Assembly (NCBI GenBank): GCA_015056125.1
Contig: SVGW01000006.1
Span: 1 to 59,539, forward strand
Reading direction: 5' to 3'
From: Clostridiales bacterium
GTDB lineage: Bacteria > Bacillota > Clostridia > Christensenellales > Aristaeellaceae
Length of the DNA: 59,539 nt
The notes beneath the pieces are model-generated. The model saw only the letters and a program-made list of their open reading frames with translations, did not search any database and was not told where the DNA came from. Every line of letters starts with the position of its first letter. Within the stretch, counting starts at the first letter, position 1. Below are positions 34,670 to 42,264 of the stretch, one piece after another. The position numbers were made by a program, and so were the translations under genes.

Positions 34670-35200
34670 TCATTCCTCCGTATTGTGGAAGCGGGCCATC
34701 ATGATCACGTCGTGATACGCCCCTTCCCGATAGATTTCTTCTTTCAGAATACCTTCCTTTGCAAAGCTGCACTTTTCATAGCAGCGGATAGCAGCTTTAT
34801 TAAAGGAAAAGACGGTAGCTTTGATTTTGTGAAGATTCAATTCATCAAAGCCAAAGCGGCATAGGGTGGAAACGGCATCGGTGCCGTATCCCTTGCCGTG
34901 GCAGGCTTTATCGCCGATAAGAATGGCCAGTTCACCCACGCGGTTTTTCCAGTTGATTTTGATAAAGCCGCATTTACCGATAAAGCGTCGTTCTTCCTTG
35001 GTTTCAATGGCAAATTGGTATTCGCCGGAGGTGTAGCTGGTGTTGTTGCCCATGGCCCGGGCTTCATCATCCACGGTGGAGGGGTAGAGAATGCCGCCGC
35101 TGGCTCCGCGCATCACTTGATAATCATTGCTGTAATCCAGGCACTGCATCAGGTCGCTGTTATCAAAAGCCCTGAGCCGTACCAGTTTTCCTTCATACAT
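34670..35200 (-). CDS. GNAT-family N-acetyltransferase (RimJ/RimL type)
   Basis: A 176-residue acetyltransferase of the RimJ/RimL-like group, transferring acetyl from acetyl-CoA to an amine. Motifs are LVRLRAFDNSDLMQCLDYSND at the N-terminus, AIETKEERRFIGKCGF, ELAILIGDKACHGKGYGTDAV (the acetyl-CoA pyrophosphate loop, with GKGYG), and FNKAAIRCYEKCSFAKEGIL at the end. Target unknown. It precedes prmA by three bases on the same strand and is probably co-transcribed; AGGAGG lies before the ATG. Confidence 0.88.
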   Translation of the reverse strand: MYEGKLVRLRAFDNSDLMQCLDYSNDYQVMRGASGGILYPSTVDDEARAMGNNTSYTSGEYQFAIETKEERRFIGKCGFIKINWKNRVGELAILIGDKACHGKGYGTDAVSTLCRFGFDELNLHKIKATVFSFNKAAIRCYEKCSFAKEGILKEEIYREGAYHDVIMMARFHNTEE

Positions 35201-35368
35201 GGCATTTCCTCCTGCGCAATTGGCGCTTTCTTCATAATAATGCCCAAAGGGCCCGCTGTCAATGCCGGGAGAGAAAGAAAATGCGTTTTTTCAAAAAATC
35301 AGGGCACACATGAAAGAAACGGTATGATATAATCGTAAAAAATGAACGCTGGCAAGGAGAATAAGTAT
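35201..35368. promoter_or_regulatory. Intergenic region with a plus-strand -10 element
   Basis: A divergent gap upstream of the GNAT gene. A perfect TATAAT (35328-35333) faces the plus strand, but the -35 (CACACA) is poor. An AAGGAG (35354-35359) precedes the remnant frame. Nothing else is recognised. Confidence 0.4.
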
Positions 35369-35512
35369 ATGAGTGTGTCAAGGGGGGGCCTACTCGGCTG
35401 TTTTGGAAATGGGATCACGGCACCAACTGGTATGTGAATACATGGTGCACCCCAGAACAGCGGCATATCTGGCAGCTTTTTTTTTGATGAAAATGAAGAA
35501 TTTGGCAGATGA
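35369..35512 (+). pseudogene. Short degenerate reading frame with two homopolymer breaks
   Basis: An ATG at 35369 with AAGGAG ten bases upstream opens MSVSRGG. A run of seven G (35382-35388) then shifts it out of a frame that reads FWKWDHGTNWYVNTWCTPEQRHIWQLFF, here given only as the pattern WDHGTNWYVNTW and CTPEQRHIW. A run of nine T (35477-35485) breaks it again before DENEEFGR and a stop. One added G and one lost T would give a single 47-residue frame. I do not recognise the protein. The Trp-rich composition argues that it was once coding. Confidence 0.35.
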
Positions 35513-35556
35513 ACGCGTCTTATAGGTGATCGATCAAATCATTTGGGAGAATCGGT

Positions 35557-36027
35557 ATGACGGATGAAGCATTTGCCAAGGCGATCTTGGCCCTGACGGA
35601 AACCATGTATCGGGTGTGCTATGCTCAGCTGCGTCAGCAGGCTGATCGGGAGGATGCTGTGCAGGAAGCGTTAAAAAAAGCATGGGAAAAGCGCCGAACC
35701 CTTCGGGATGAAAGCGCCATCAAGCCTTGGATGCTGCGCATTCTGATGAATGAATGCCGCAATATTCAAAGAAAAAACAGGTGGGAAACGGTAAATAACC
35801 AGGAGGAAAGGATTGCATACCCCCAGGATGCAGATCGGACAATGCACGATTTGATCCTGTCCCTGCCGGATAAGTTAAGGCTGCCTGTGGTATTGGTGTT
35901 TATGGAGGGCATGACTGGGGCCCAAGCGGCAAAGGCCCTTGCTATTCCTCAGGGAACGGTGCACTCCCGCATTCATAAAGCCCGGCAGATATTAAAGACC
36001 AAATGGGAGGAGGCGAACCGGGAATGA
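35557..36027 (+). CDS. ECF-type RNA polymerase sigma factor
   Basis: A 156-residue extracytoplasmic-function sigma factor. Region 2 is visible in YRVCYAQLRQQADREDAVQEALKKAWEKR and KPWMLRILMNECRN; region 4 in LPDKLRLPVVLVFMEGMTGAQAAKALAIPQGTVHSRIHKARQIL. It redirects RNA polymerase to stress or envelope promoters. The stop overlaps by four bases the ATG of the next gene, a membrane protein that is very probably its anti-sigma factor. GGGAG precedes the start. Confidence 0.92.
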   Translation: MTDEAFAKAILALTETMYRVCYAQLRQQADREDAVQEALKKAWEKRRTLRDESAIKPWMLRILMNECRNIQRKNRWETVNNQEERIAYPQDADRTMHDLILSLPDKLRLPVVLVFMEGMTGAQAAKALAIPQGTVHSRIHKARQILKTKWEEANRE

Positions 36028-37400
36028 AAAAAGAACTGGATATTTCCCGGGCCTTTGGCCGGGCGGATCAAAAATTTGTATATTGCGTGCATAGCACATT
36101 GGAAGGGCTGAAAGCCCAGGAGGAGAAGAAAATGAAGAAGAAAATGGGAATTGGCATGATCGCGATTGCTCTTTTGCTGCTGCTTGCCATGGGAACGGCG
36201 ATTGCCCTAAGCATGCATTGGAATCATATTGAAACTGCCATGGATTTGGCAGTGGAAAGCGGCGCATATTTTGAATGGGGATTGGATGAAAAGCTTCGCC
36301 TGATTCAGGATATGAAGGAGGACAATGTAGACATATCCGATGATGAAATGGCAGTGCTTATGGATGAAGCAGCATCCAAAGAAGAAAAAATGAAGCTTGC
36401 GGATGAAATTTTGACCCGTCACTATGGAGAAGAGGAATTTCTGTATTATTACACCATGGCAGAGCGCGAATGGGGGCTGCCCATTGCATGGACGCTGGAA
36501 CAGAAGCATTGGTTTTATCAGATGGAGCGGGAAAAGGGACTGTATCATGATCTTTCCTGGATTGATCTATTGCCCGAGGAGGGGGATATTTCCCGGGAAA
36601 AGGCGGTGGAAACCGCAAGGAAAGGGATTATGGATGCCTTTGAATTAAAACAGGAGGATATGGCAGCCTTTGAAACAGGAATTTCTTTCTTTATTACGGA
36701 TACCTGCGATGTGCCTCGGTGGATGATCGAATTTTATATTCCCAGAGAAGGGACATGGCAAACCCAGTATTCTGTGCTGCTGACCAGAGAAGGAGATATA
36801 ACAGAGGACGGCGATTTATATGTGCTGACCCCTGAAAATGCAAGGATCCAAAAAGAAGAGGACGCTCTTCGGGAACAAGAAGCAAGCGATTGGGAAAAGC
36901 GGGGACAAAAAAAGCTGAAGGATATGGAAAGCGTTTATTACAATCCCAACGGCGGCAAAAATTATCACTTTATTTCGGATTGCCCCATGGTGAAAAAAGA
37001 GTTGCTGCCGATGAAAGAACTGCAAAAGACGGATAGTGCTTTCCAGCGGCTCACTCCTTGCCCTGCCTGCGTAAATAATCAGGATTACTGGTCGCTGGAG
37101 GATAAAATTCTGTATGAATGCGGAAATTGGGTGATACCGGAGGAAGGATGGATCGCATCAGATGAAGCGGTGAAAAAAGCCAGGGAAGCCCTGGAAACGC
37201 AAGGTTTTGTGCTGGATGGGCTATATCCGGCGGTATTCAGCCATGAAATGGACGGAAGATATGTTTATCAAATTTATTTTGACAGGCTGGAGATAGAGGC
37301 CCAAACCGGATATGTATATATTGAGCCGGTATATGAAGTGATGCTGGATGCCCATACAGGGGAGATGATTCGCGCCGGGGAAAACCAAAGCAACGGATAA
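36024..37400 (+). CDS. Putative anti-sigma factor with large extracytoplasmic sensor part
   Basis: A 458-residue single-pass membrane protein. The cytoplasmic part is short (residues 1-39), the membrane helix is at about 40-65 (MGIGMIAIALLLLLAMGTAIALS), and about 390 residues lie outside. The outer part has two PepSY-like segments and, near residues 310-350, a module VYYNPNGGKNYHF with DCPMV and LTPCPACVN whose cysteines could bind metal or form a disulfide. The ATGA overlap with the ECF sigma gene is the main reason for the anti-sigma assignment; no zinc anti-sigma motif is present. The GGGAGG site is within the sigma gene. Confidence 0.65.
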   Translation: MKKELDISRAFGRADQKFVYCVHSTLEGLKAQEEKKMKKKMGIGMIAIALLLLLAMGTAIALSMHWNHIETAMDLAVESGAYFEWGLDEKLRLIQDMKEDNVDISDDEMAVLMDEAASKEEKMKLADEILTRHYGEEEFLYYYTMAEREWGLPIAWTLEQKHWFYQMEREKGLYHDLSWIDLLPEEGDISREKAVETARKGIMDAFELKQEDMAAFETGISFFITDTCDVPRWMIEFYIPREGTWQTQYSVLLTREGDITEDGDLYVLTPENARIQKEEDALREQEASDWEKRGQKKLKDMESVYYNPNGGKNYHFISDCPMVKKELLPMKELQKTDSAFQRLTPCPACVNNQDYWSLEDKILYECGNWVIPEEGWIASDEAVKKAREALETQGFVLDGLYPAVFSHEMDGRYVYQIYFDRLEIEAQTGYVYIEPVYEVMLDAHTGEMIRAGENQSNG

Positions 37401-37415
37401 AATTCTGTGGGATGC

Positions 37416-37443
37416 TTGACAAAGGACGGTAATTCGGTATACT
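37416..37443 (+). promoter_or_regulatory. Promoter of the SGNH hydrolase gene
   Basis: TTGACA (37416-37421), 16-base spacer, TATACT (37438-37443). Confidence 0.75.
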
Positions 37444-37474
37444 AAAAAAAAATAATGAAAGGATCAGTGCGCTT

Positions 37475-38104
37475 ATGGACAGCAAAGTATATTTGGAAGA
37501 TGCAGTCAATGAAAAGGCAATAGAGGCTGGAGAAAAAAGAATCGTTTTTTTGATTGGCGATTCCATTCGCATGGGCTATTGCCACACGGTGAGAGAGGAA
37601 CTGAAGGATATTGCAGAGGTGGTTTTCCCGGAGGAAAACTGCAAATTTTCTCAGAACATTATTACGTCTTTGAATGCATGGGCCGGGCTGTGCGATCCTG
37701 ACAAGGTGGCGCTGGTGCAATTTAACTGCGGCCACTGGGATGTTGCGCATTGGGGCGGAGAAGAGGTGTCGCTCAATTCCATTCCGGTGTATCAGGAGAA
37801 TATCTGCAGGATTATCAAAAAACTAAAAATGACTTTTCCTAATGCCAAAATCATTTTTGCCACCACTACCCCCATGAATCCGGATGGCACCATTGGGAAA
37901 AATCCCAGAACCACGGAGGAGATCATGGCTTATAACCGGGCGGCGGCGGAGGCAACGGAAGAATCCGGTGTGCCGGTGAATGATCTGTTTGCTGTGACGA
38001 AAAATTGGCCCTCTTCCTGCTATCGGGATTACTGCCATTACACCCAGGAGTATGCTGCGGTGCTTGGCCGGCATGTGGCCCAATTTATCAGAGCGAAATT
38101 ATAA
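37475..38104 (+). CDS. SGNH/GDSL-family hydrolase
   Basis: A 209-residue esterase-type protein with block I FLIGDSIRMGY (catalytic Ser), an asparagine/histidine block in VQFNCGHWDVAHWGG, IIFATTTPMN and the catalytic Asp-His pair in YRDYCHYTQEY. No signal peptide is visible, so it is probably cytoplasmic. Substrate unknown; relatives deacetylate carbohydrates. It is a single-gene unit with its own promoter and a shared bidirectional terminator with the convergent GDPD gene. Confidence 0.8.
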   Translation: MDSKVYLEDAVNEKAIEAGEKRIVFLIGDSIRMGYCHTVREELKDIAEVVFPEENCKFSQNIITSLNAWAGLCDPDKVALVQFNCGHWDVAHWGGEEVSLNSIPVYQENICRIIKKLKMTFPNAKIIFATTTPMNPDGTIGKNPRTTEEIMAYNRAAAEATEESGVPVNDLFAVTKNWPSSCYRDYCHYTQEYAAVLGRHVAQFIRAKL

Positions 38105-38113
38105 AGAAAACAG

Positions 38114-38155
38114 AAAAAGAGCCTTGGAGCAGCGAAATGCTCCGAGGCTCTTTTA
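38114..38155. terminator. Bidirectional terminator between SGNH and GDPD genes
   Basis: GAGCCTTGGAGCA (38119-38131) pairs with TGCTCCGAGGCTC (38138-38150) at 12 of 13 positions, flanked by an A-run and by TTTTAT. Confidence 0.85.
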
Positions 38156-38164
38156 TGATACGAT

Positions 38165-38884
38165 TTATTCGATGATGTTGCTGGTGATATAGTCCACGCC
38201 GTATTCCACCATGCGCTGGGCGTCTTCCAGAGAATCCACCGTCCACACATTCACTTCGATACCGGCGTCATGGAGCTCCTTCACCCGTTCAGCGGTAAGC
38301 GCCTTATACTGAATATCCAGATCCAGATGATATTTTTTCAAGGTATCCAGCAGCCAATCGGGATAGGAGCCGATCAGAAACTGCAGCTTCTGATCGGGCA
38401 GCATTTCACGCAGGCAGATCATGTTGGTGAGATCAAAGGCGATGAAAACCGTCTTTTCCAGCCAGCCCATTTCACGGATAGTATTGACTACTTGCTCCAA
38501 TTCCGCAGGCTTATAGGCTCCTTTGATTTCCAGCACGCTCACTTTATCATATTTCCGGCAGATGGAAATATATTCTTCCAGCGTGGCAAGGCCAAGATCC
38601 TTCCGGGTCTTGGTGCCATCCTTATCGCAAAGACGGAGAGCGCGAAGGGTATCAAAGGTGGTCTTTTCAATCACCAATTCATCCATGCCTACGCGCTTGG
38701 TATCGTTATCGTGGAAAAGGATAAACTTGCCGTCCGCCGTGCGGCGGATATCGGTTTCAATGCCATAATAGGAACGGTTGCCGGCAGCCACGAAAGCAGC
38801 GCAGGTATTTTCCGTTTCCAGGCCGCTCAGGCCGCGATGGGCCACCATCTTTACATTGGAATCATTGAGATGCAGTGTATCCAT
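38165..38884 (-). CDS. Glycerophosphodiester phosphodiesterase
   Basis: A 239-residue GDPD/UgpQ-type enzyme that hydrolyses glycerophosphodiesters to glycerol-3-phosphate and an alcohol. Motifs are MVAHRGLSGLETENTCAAF (HRG with the general-base His), GIETDIRRTADGKFILFHDN (metal-binding Glu/Asp and second His), and VSVLEIKG. No signal peptide, so it acts in the cytoplasm. It is the last gene after a glycerol-3-phosphate dehydrogenase-like set on the same strand (28-base gap), which would oxidise its product: a coherent pathway. Length is typical. Confidence 0.93.
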   Translation of the reverse strand: MDTLHLNDSNVKMVAHRGLSGLETENTCAAFVAAGNRSYYGIETDIRRTADGKFILFHDNDTKRVGMDELVIEKTTFDTLRALRLCDKDGTKTRKDLGLATLEEYISICRKYDKVSVLEIKGAYKPAELEQVVNTIREMGWLEKTVFIAFDLTNMICLREMLPDQKLQFLIGSYPDWLLDTLKKYHLDLDIQYKALTAERVKELHDAGIEVNVWTVDSLEDAQRMVEYGVDYITSNIIE

Positions 38885-38912
38885 GATGATTTCCTCACTT
38901 TATTAAGAATCC

Positions 38913-39257
38913 TTACAGATCCTTGGTTACCACCACGTTGGCATCGGTGCCGGCTACCTTTTCGATAACCACCTGACCGATCTTCACGGGGGACTTAAGC
39001 TCTACCGCGTTAAGAAGCTGCATTACTTCCATGAGCTTGCCCTTGGGAACGACGGCGTCGGTCTTCACGGGGCAACGGCGATAGAGGCCGCCGGTGATTT
39101 TCACGGTGGAAGTGAGCACGCGGGTGGGGTTCTTGATTTCGCCATGGCCATATACCGCGCCGCGGGGGCAGGCATTACCGGTTACGGCGTAATCGTTTTC
39201 TTCATCCACCTTCAGGCGGCAGCCCTTGGGGCATACAATACAAACCAGTTCTTTCAT
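38913..39257 (-). CDS. DUF1667 iron-sulfur/redox partner protein
   Basis: A 114-residue protein with four N-terminal cysteines arranged as CIVCPKGCRLKV and GNACPRG, and a fifth in RRCPVKT: the DUF1667 family. These proteins are regularly encoded beside glycerol-3-phosphate dehydrogenase-like and FAD/NAD(P) oxidoreductase genes, as here, and probably carry electrons through an iron-sulfur or other metal centre. The start is ATG at 39257, with GGAGG in the end of the upstream gene, five bases away. Confidence 0.85.
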   Translation of the reverse strand: MKELVCIVCPKGCRLKVDEENDYAVTGNACPRGAVYGHGEIKNPTRVLTSTVKITGGLYRRCPVKTDAVVPKGKLMEVMQLLNAVELKSPVKIGQVVIEKVAGTDANVVVTKDL

Positions 39258-39261
39258 TTCC

Positions 39262-40515
39262 TTACGCCTCCTTGACCGCGATGGTGATGGTATCGCCGGC
39301 AGCCTGATCCAGCTGGGCGCGGGTAAGCAGGATATGCTCCATTTCGCCGGGAGCCATATGCTCCCGCTTGTAGGAAGCCAGCACCTTTTCGCCATCGGAT
39401 ACTTCGATCACGCTCTTCTTGTATACCTGACGCACACGGAAGAACACATCGGCCAGCTTTTCTACCCGGCTGACGCGGATCTGCTGGGGCACGGTGTAGC
39501 CGATGCCGTTGCCGTTTACCAGCTTCACAGCTTCCGCTTCGCTCTTGCCATTCAACACGTAATCCGCAGCGGCAGCGCCGGCGCGTTCGCTCTCGGCAGA
39601 TACATAGTCCACCAGGTCATGCACATGCACAACATTGCCGCAGGCGAAGATGCCGGGCACGCTGGTTTCCATGTTTTCATATACGATCGCACCGTTGGTG
39701 CGGCCATCCATCTGGATGCCGGCAGCGCGGGTGATTTCGTTTTCGGGGATCAGGCCCACGGAAAGGAGCACGGTGTCGCAGTCAAATTCCATTTCGCTGC
39801 CGGGGATGGGATTGCGGTCATCGCCCACCTTGGAAACGGTCACGTGGGACACACGGCCATTCTTGGATTCGATATTGGTGATGGTGTGGGAGAGATACAG
39901 GGGAATATCCCAGTCTTCCAGGCACTGCACGATATTGCGCATCAGGCCGCCGGAGTAGGGCATTACTTCCACACAGGCCAGCACCTTGGCGCCTTCCAGA
40001 GTCATACGGCGGGCCATGATCAGGCCGATATCGCCGCTGCCCAGAATGATTACGCGCTTGCCAACCATGTAGCCTTCCATATTCAGGTAGCGCTGGGCGC
40101 TGCCGGCGGTGAATACGCCGGCGGGGCGATCGCCGGGGATGGCGATGGCGCCGCGGGTGCGCTCGCGGCAGCCCATGGCCAGCACGATGGACTGGGCCTT
40201 GAGCACCTGATAGCCCTTTTCGGCGTTGATCACGTGCACTTCGTGATCCTTGTTAATTTCAAGCACCATCGCGTCCAGCATCACTTCCACGTTGGTGTCC
40301 TTGAGCATTTCGATGAAGCGACCGGCATATTCAGGGCCGGTCAATTCTTCCTTGAAGCGGTGCAGGCCAAAGCCGTTATGGATGCACTGATTCAGGATGC
40401 CGCCCAGTTCCTTATCGCGTTCCACGATCAGGATTTTCCGCAGGCCCTTCTGATAAGCGCTGTTTGCTGCGGCAAGGCCCGCAGGGCCGCCGCCTACTAC
40501 GATCAGATCATACAT
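39262..40515 (-). CDS. NAD(P)/FAD-dependent oxidoreductase of the glycerol-3-phosphate cluster
   Basis: A 417-residue pyridine-nucleotide-disulfide-fold flavoprotein. The FAD motif VGGGPAGLAAANSAY is at residues 7-21, the NAD(P) motif VIILGSGDIGLIMARRM near 150, and the second FAD contact PGIFACGNVVHVHDLVDYVS near 300. It lacks the CxxxxC redox pair of disulfide reductases; a Cys in LGGILNQCIHNGFG is conserved in this group. It probably passes electrons from the DAO-type partner to NAD(P)+ or to DUF1667. One-base overlap (TAATG) with the upstream gene and five bases from DUF1667 indicate a tight operon. Confidence 0.88.
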   Translation of the reverse strand: MYDLIVVGGGPAGLAAANSAYQKGLRKILIVERDKELGGILNQCIHNGFGLHRFKEELTGPEYAGRFIEMLKDTNVEVMLDAMVLEINKDHEVHVINAEKGYQVLKAQSIVLAMGCRERTRGAIAIPGDRPAGVFTAGSAQRYLNMEGYMVGKRVIILGSGDIGLIMARRMTLEGAKVLACVEVMPYSGGLMRNIVQCLEDWDIPLYLSHTITNIESKNGRVSHVTVSKVGDDRNPIPGSEMEFDCDTVLLSVGLIPENEITRAAGIQMDGRTNGAIVYENMETSVPGIFACGNVVHVHDLVDYVSAESERAGAAAADYVLNGKSEAEAVKLVNGNGIGYTVPQQIRVSRVEKLADVFFRVRQVYKKSVIEVSDGEKVLASYKREHMAPGEMEHILLTRAQLDQAAGDTITIAVKEA

Positions 40516-41951
40516 TACGCATTTACCTCCTGCTTGGTTTCAGAAAGCAGGATCTTGCTGCCTTCGCCATCCTGCAAGATTTCCATGGGATTTACCTTCA
40601 GCTCGCGGGCGAGGATATCCACCACGCGGGGGCCGCAGAAGCCGCCCTGGCAGCGGCCCAGGCCGGAACCGGCACGGCGCTTCACGCCATCCACGCTGCA
40701 GGGGGGGATGGGGCTGTGGATCGCATCCACGATTTCGCCTTCAGTGATGGTTTCGCAGCGGCAGATCACGCGGCCGTAGAGGGGATTCTTCTTGATCACT
40801 TCCTGCTTCTGAGCATCAGAAAGGGTGCGGAAGTGGATCCGCTCACGGGTGGTGACGGCCTTTTCGTTCTTTTCGGCTTCCAGGCCGCATTCCTTGAGCA
40901 GCTTCACGGCTTCCAGGCCGATGGCAGGAGCGGAGGAGAGACCGGGAGACTTGATACCCGCCAGATCCACAAAGTTTTCAGCGGCAATACCAATCTGGAA
41001 TTCATCGTGATCGGAATTGGCGCGGATACCGGAGAAATTACGGATAGAATTGCGATAGTTGATGGAGGGCACGCTCTTAGCGGCCTTTGCCCGCACGAAG
41101 GCCATACCGGCGGCGGTGTTGTTCACGCGCTCGGCATCTTCAACGGCTTCGGCATTGGGGCCTACGATCAGGTTGCCGCCGGTGGTGGGGGAAACCAGAA
41201 CGCCCTTGCCGTCCTTATTGGGGCACTGGAAGAGAACGTGATTGGCCCGTTCCACTTCGCATTTATCCATCAGATAATATTCTCCGCGGTTGGGCAGGAT
41301 GGTGAAGGTCTTTTCCGCCACCATTTCGTGGATCTTATCGCTCTGCACGCCGGCGGCGTTGACGATATATTTGGCTTCTACATCGCCCTTATTGGTGTGG
41401 ATCACGTAGTGGCCATCTTTCTTTTCGATGCCTTCCACCTGGGTGTTCAGCTTCATTTCGGCGCCGTTCACCACGGCCACTTCAGCCAGAGCCAGAGTGT
41501 ATTCCCAGGGGCAGATGATGCCGGCAGAGGGAGCATACAGCGCGCCCACTACCTGATCGCTGACCATGGGCTCCATTTCGCGCACTTCCTGAGCATTAAG
41601 GATCTTCATGCCGGGTACGCCATTCTTGGTGCCCCGGTCAAACAGATCGCGCACGGTAGCCATTTCTTCATCGGAGAAAGCCATTACCAGAGAACCGATG
41701 CGGCTGAAGGGCACGGACAGATCCTTGCACAGCTGTTCGGCCATGGCATTGCCTTCCACATTCAGGCGGGCCATCAGGGTACCGGGCTTGGGATCGTAGC
41801 CGGCGTGGATAATGGCGCTGTTGGCACGGGAAGCACCCATACCAATGTCGTTTTCCTTTTCAAGCACAGCGATGCTGAGCTTGTACTTGCTCAATTCAAA
41901 GGCCGTCGCAGCACCGATTACGCCGCAGCCAATGATTGCAACATCATACAT
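40515..41951 (-). CDS. Anaerobic glycerol-3-phosphate dehydrogenase-like FAD oxidoreductase with [2Fe-2S] domain
   Basis: A 478-residue DAO-family flavoprotein. The FAD motif VAIIGCGVIGAATAFEL is at the N-terminus, followed by GMGASRANSAIIHAGYDP. The C-terminal BFD-like [2Fe-2S] domain has CRCETITEGEIV and GRCQGGFCGPRV, giving the four cysteines. This is the GlpA-like arrangement that oxidises glycerol-3-phosphate to dihydroxyacetone phosphate without oxygen. It leads the operon with its oxidoreductase partner, DUF1667 and GDPD. I chose the ATG at 41951 (MYDVAIIG); upstream in-frame ATGs lie inside the weak ribosome binding site. Confidence 0.88.
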   Translation of the reverse strand: MYDVAIIGCGVIGAATAFELSKYKLSIAVLEKENDIGMGASRANSAIIHAGYDPKPGTLMARLNVEGNAMAEQLCKDLSVPFSRIGSLVMAFSDEEMATVRDLFDRGTKNGVPGMKILNAQEVREMEPMVSDQVVGALYAPSAGIICPWEYTLALAEVAVVNGAEMKLNTQVEGIEKKDGHYVIHTNKGDVEAKYIVNAAGVQSDKIHEMVAEKTFTILPNRGEYYLMDKCEVERANHVLFQCPNKDGKGVLVSPTTGGNLIVGPNAEAVEDAERVNNTAAGMAFVRAKAAKSVPSINYRNSIRNFSGIRANSDHDEFQIGIAAENFVDLAGIKSPGLSSAPAIGLEAVKLLKECGLEAEKNEKAVTTRERIHFRTLSDAQKQEVIKKNPLYGRVICRCETITEGEIVDAIHSPIPPCSVDGVKRRAGSGLGRCQGGFCGPRVVDILARELKVNPMEILQDGEGSKILLSETKQEVNA

Positions 41952-41995
41952 ACCACACATTCCCCACTTTCTTTCCATTCGTACAATAAAAGTAA

Positions 41996-42012
41996 GCGTG
42001 AGGGCATCACGC
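41996..42012 (-). promoter_or_regulatory. Leader hairpin of the glycerol-3-phosphate operon
   Basis: GCGTGA (41996-42001) pairs with TCACGC (42007-42012), between promoter and start codon. On the minus strand it is followed by TTACTTTTATTG, a weak attenuator-like tail. Confidence 0.35.
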
Positions 42013-42032
42013 TGAGTTTATTGAACAGATAT

Positions 42033-42061
42033 ATATTATCACATTTTGTCAGTTCATTCAA
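42033..42061 (-). promoter_or_regulatory. Promoter of the glycerol-3-phosphate operon
   Basis: On the minus strand TTGAAT (42056-42061), 17-base spacer, TAATAT (42033-42038). Confidence 0.55.
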
Positions 42062-42073
42062 GGATGAAAATGG

Positions 42074-42103
42074 TTCAGAAAGGGCGGAAAAGTGCTCTAT
42101 AAT
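42074..42103 (+). promoter_or_regulatory. Probable promoter of the GH109-like gene
   Basis: TTCAGA (42074-42079), 18-base spacer, TATAAT (42098-42103). It leaves an AT-rich leader of about 150 bases in which I recognise no riboswitch. Confidence 0.5.
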
Positions 42104-42264
42104 ACACATATGTGAATTGTAGGCGCATATGCGGGCGGCATCTGTCCCGATGTAATAATTTTTTCAAAAAACAGCAGGAAACGGCAAAAGAAAGCAGAAA
42201 TATATGGCGGTAGCAAAAATGCAAATATACGCGTATTGATATCAAGCGGATGAGGTGATTTGGG

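Noticed and set aside
39226-42122. Long plus-strand frames opposite the glycerol-3-phosphate operon
   Set aside because: Same shadow composition, no family motif, and complete overlap with well-supported flavoprotein genes.
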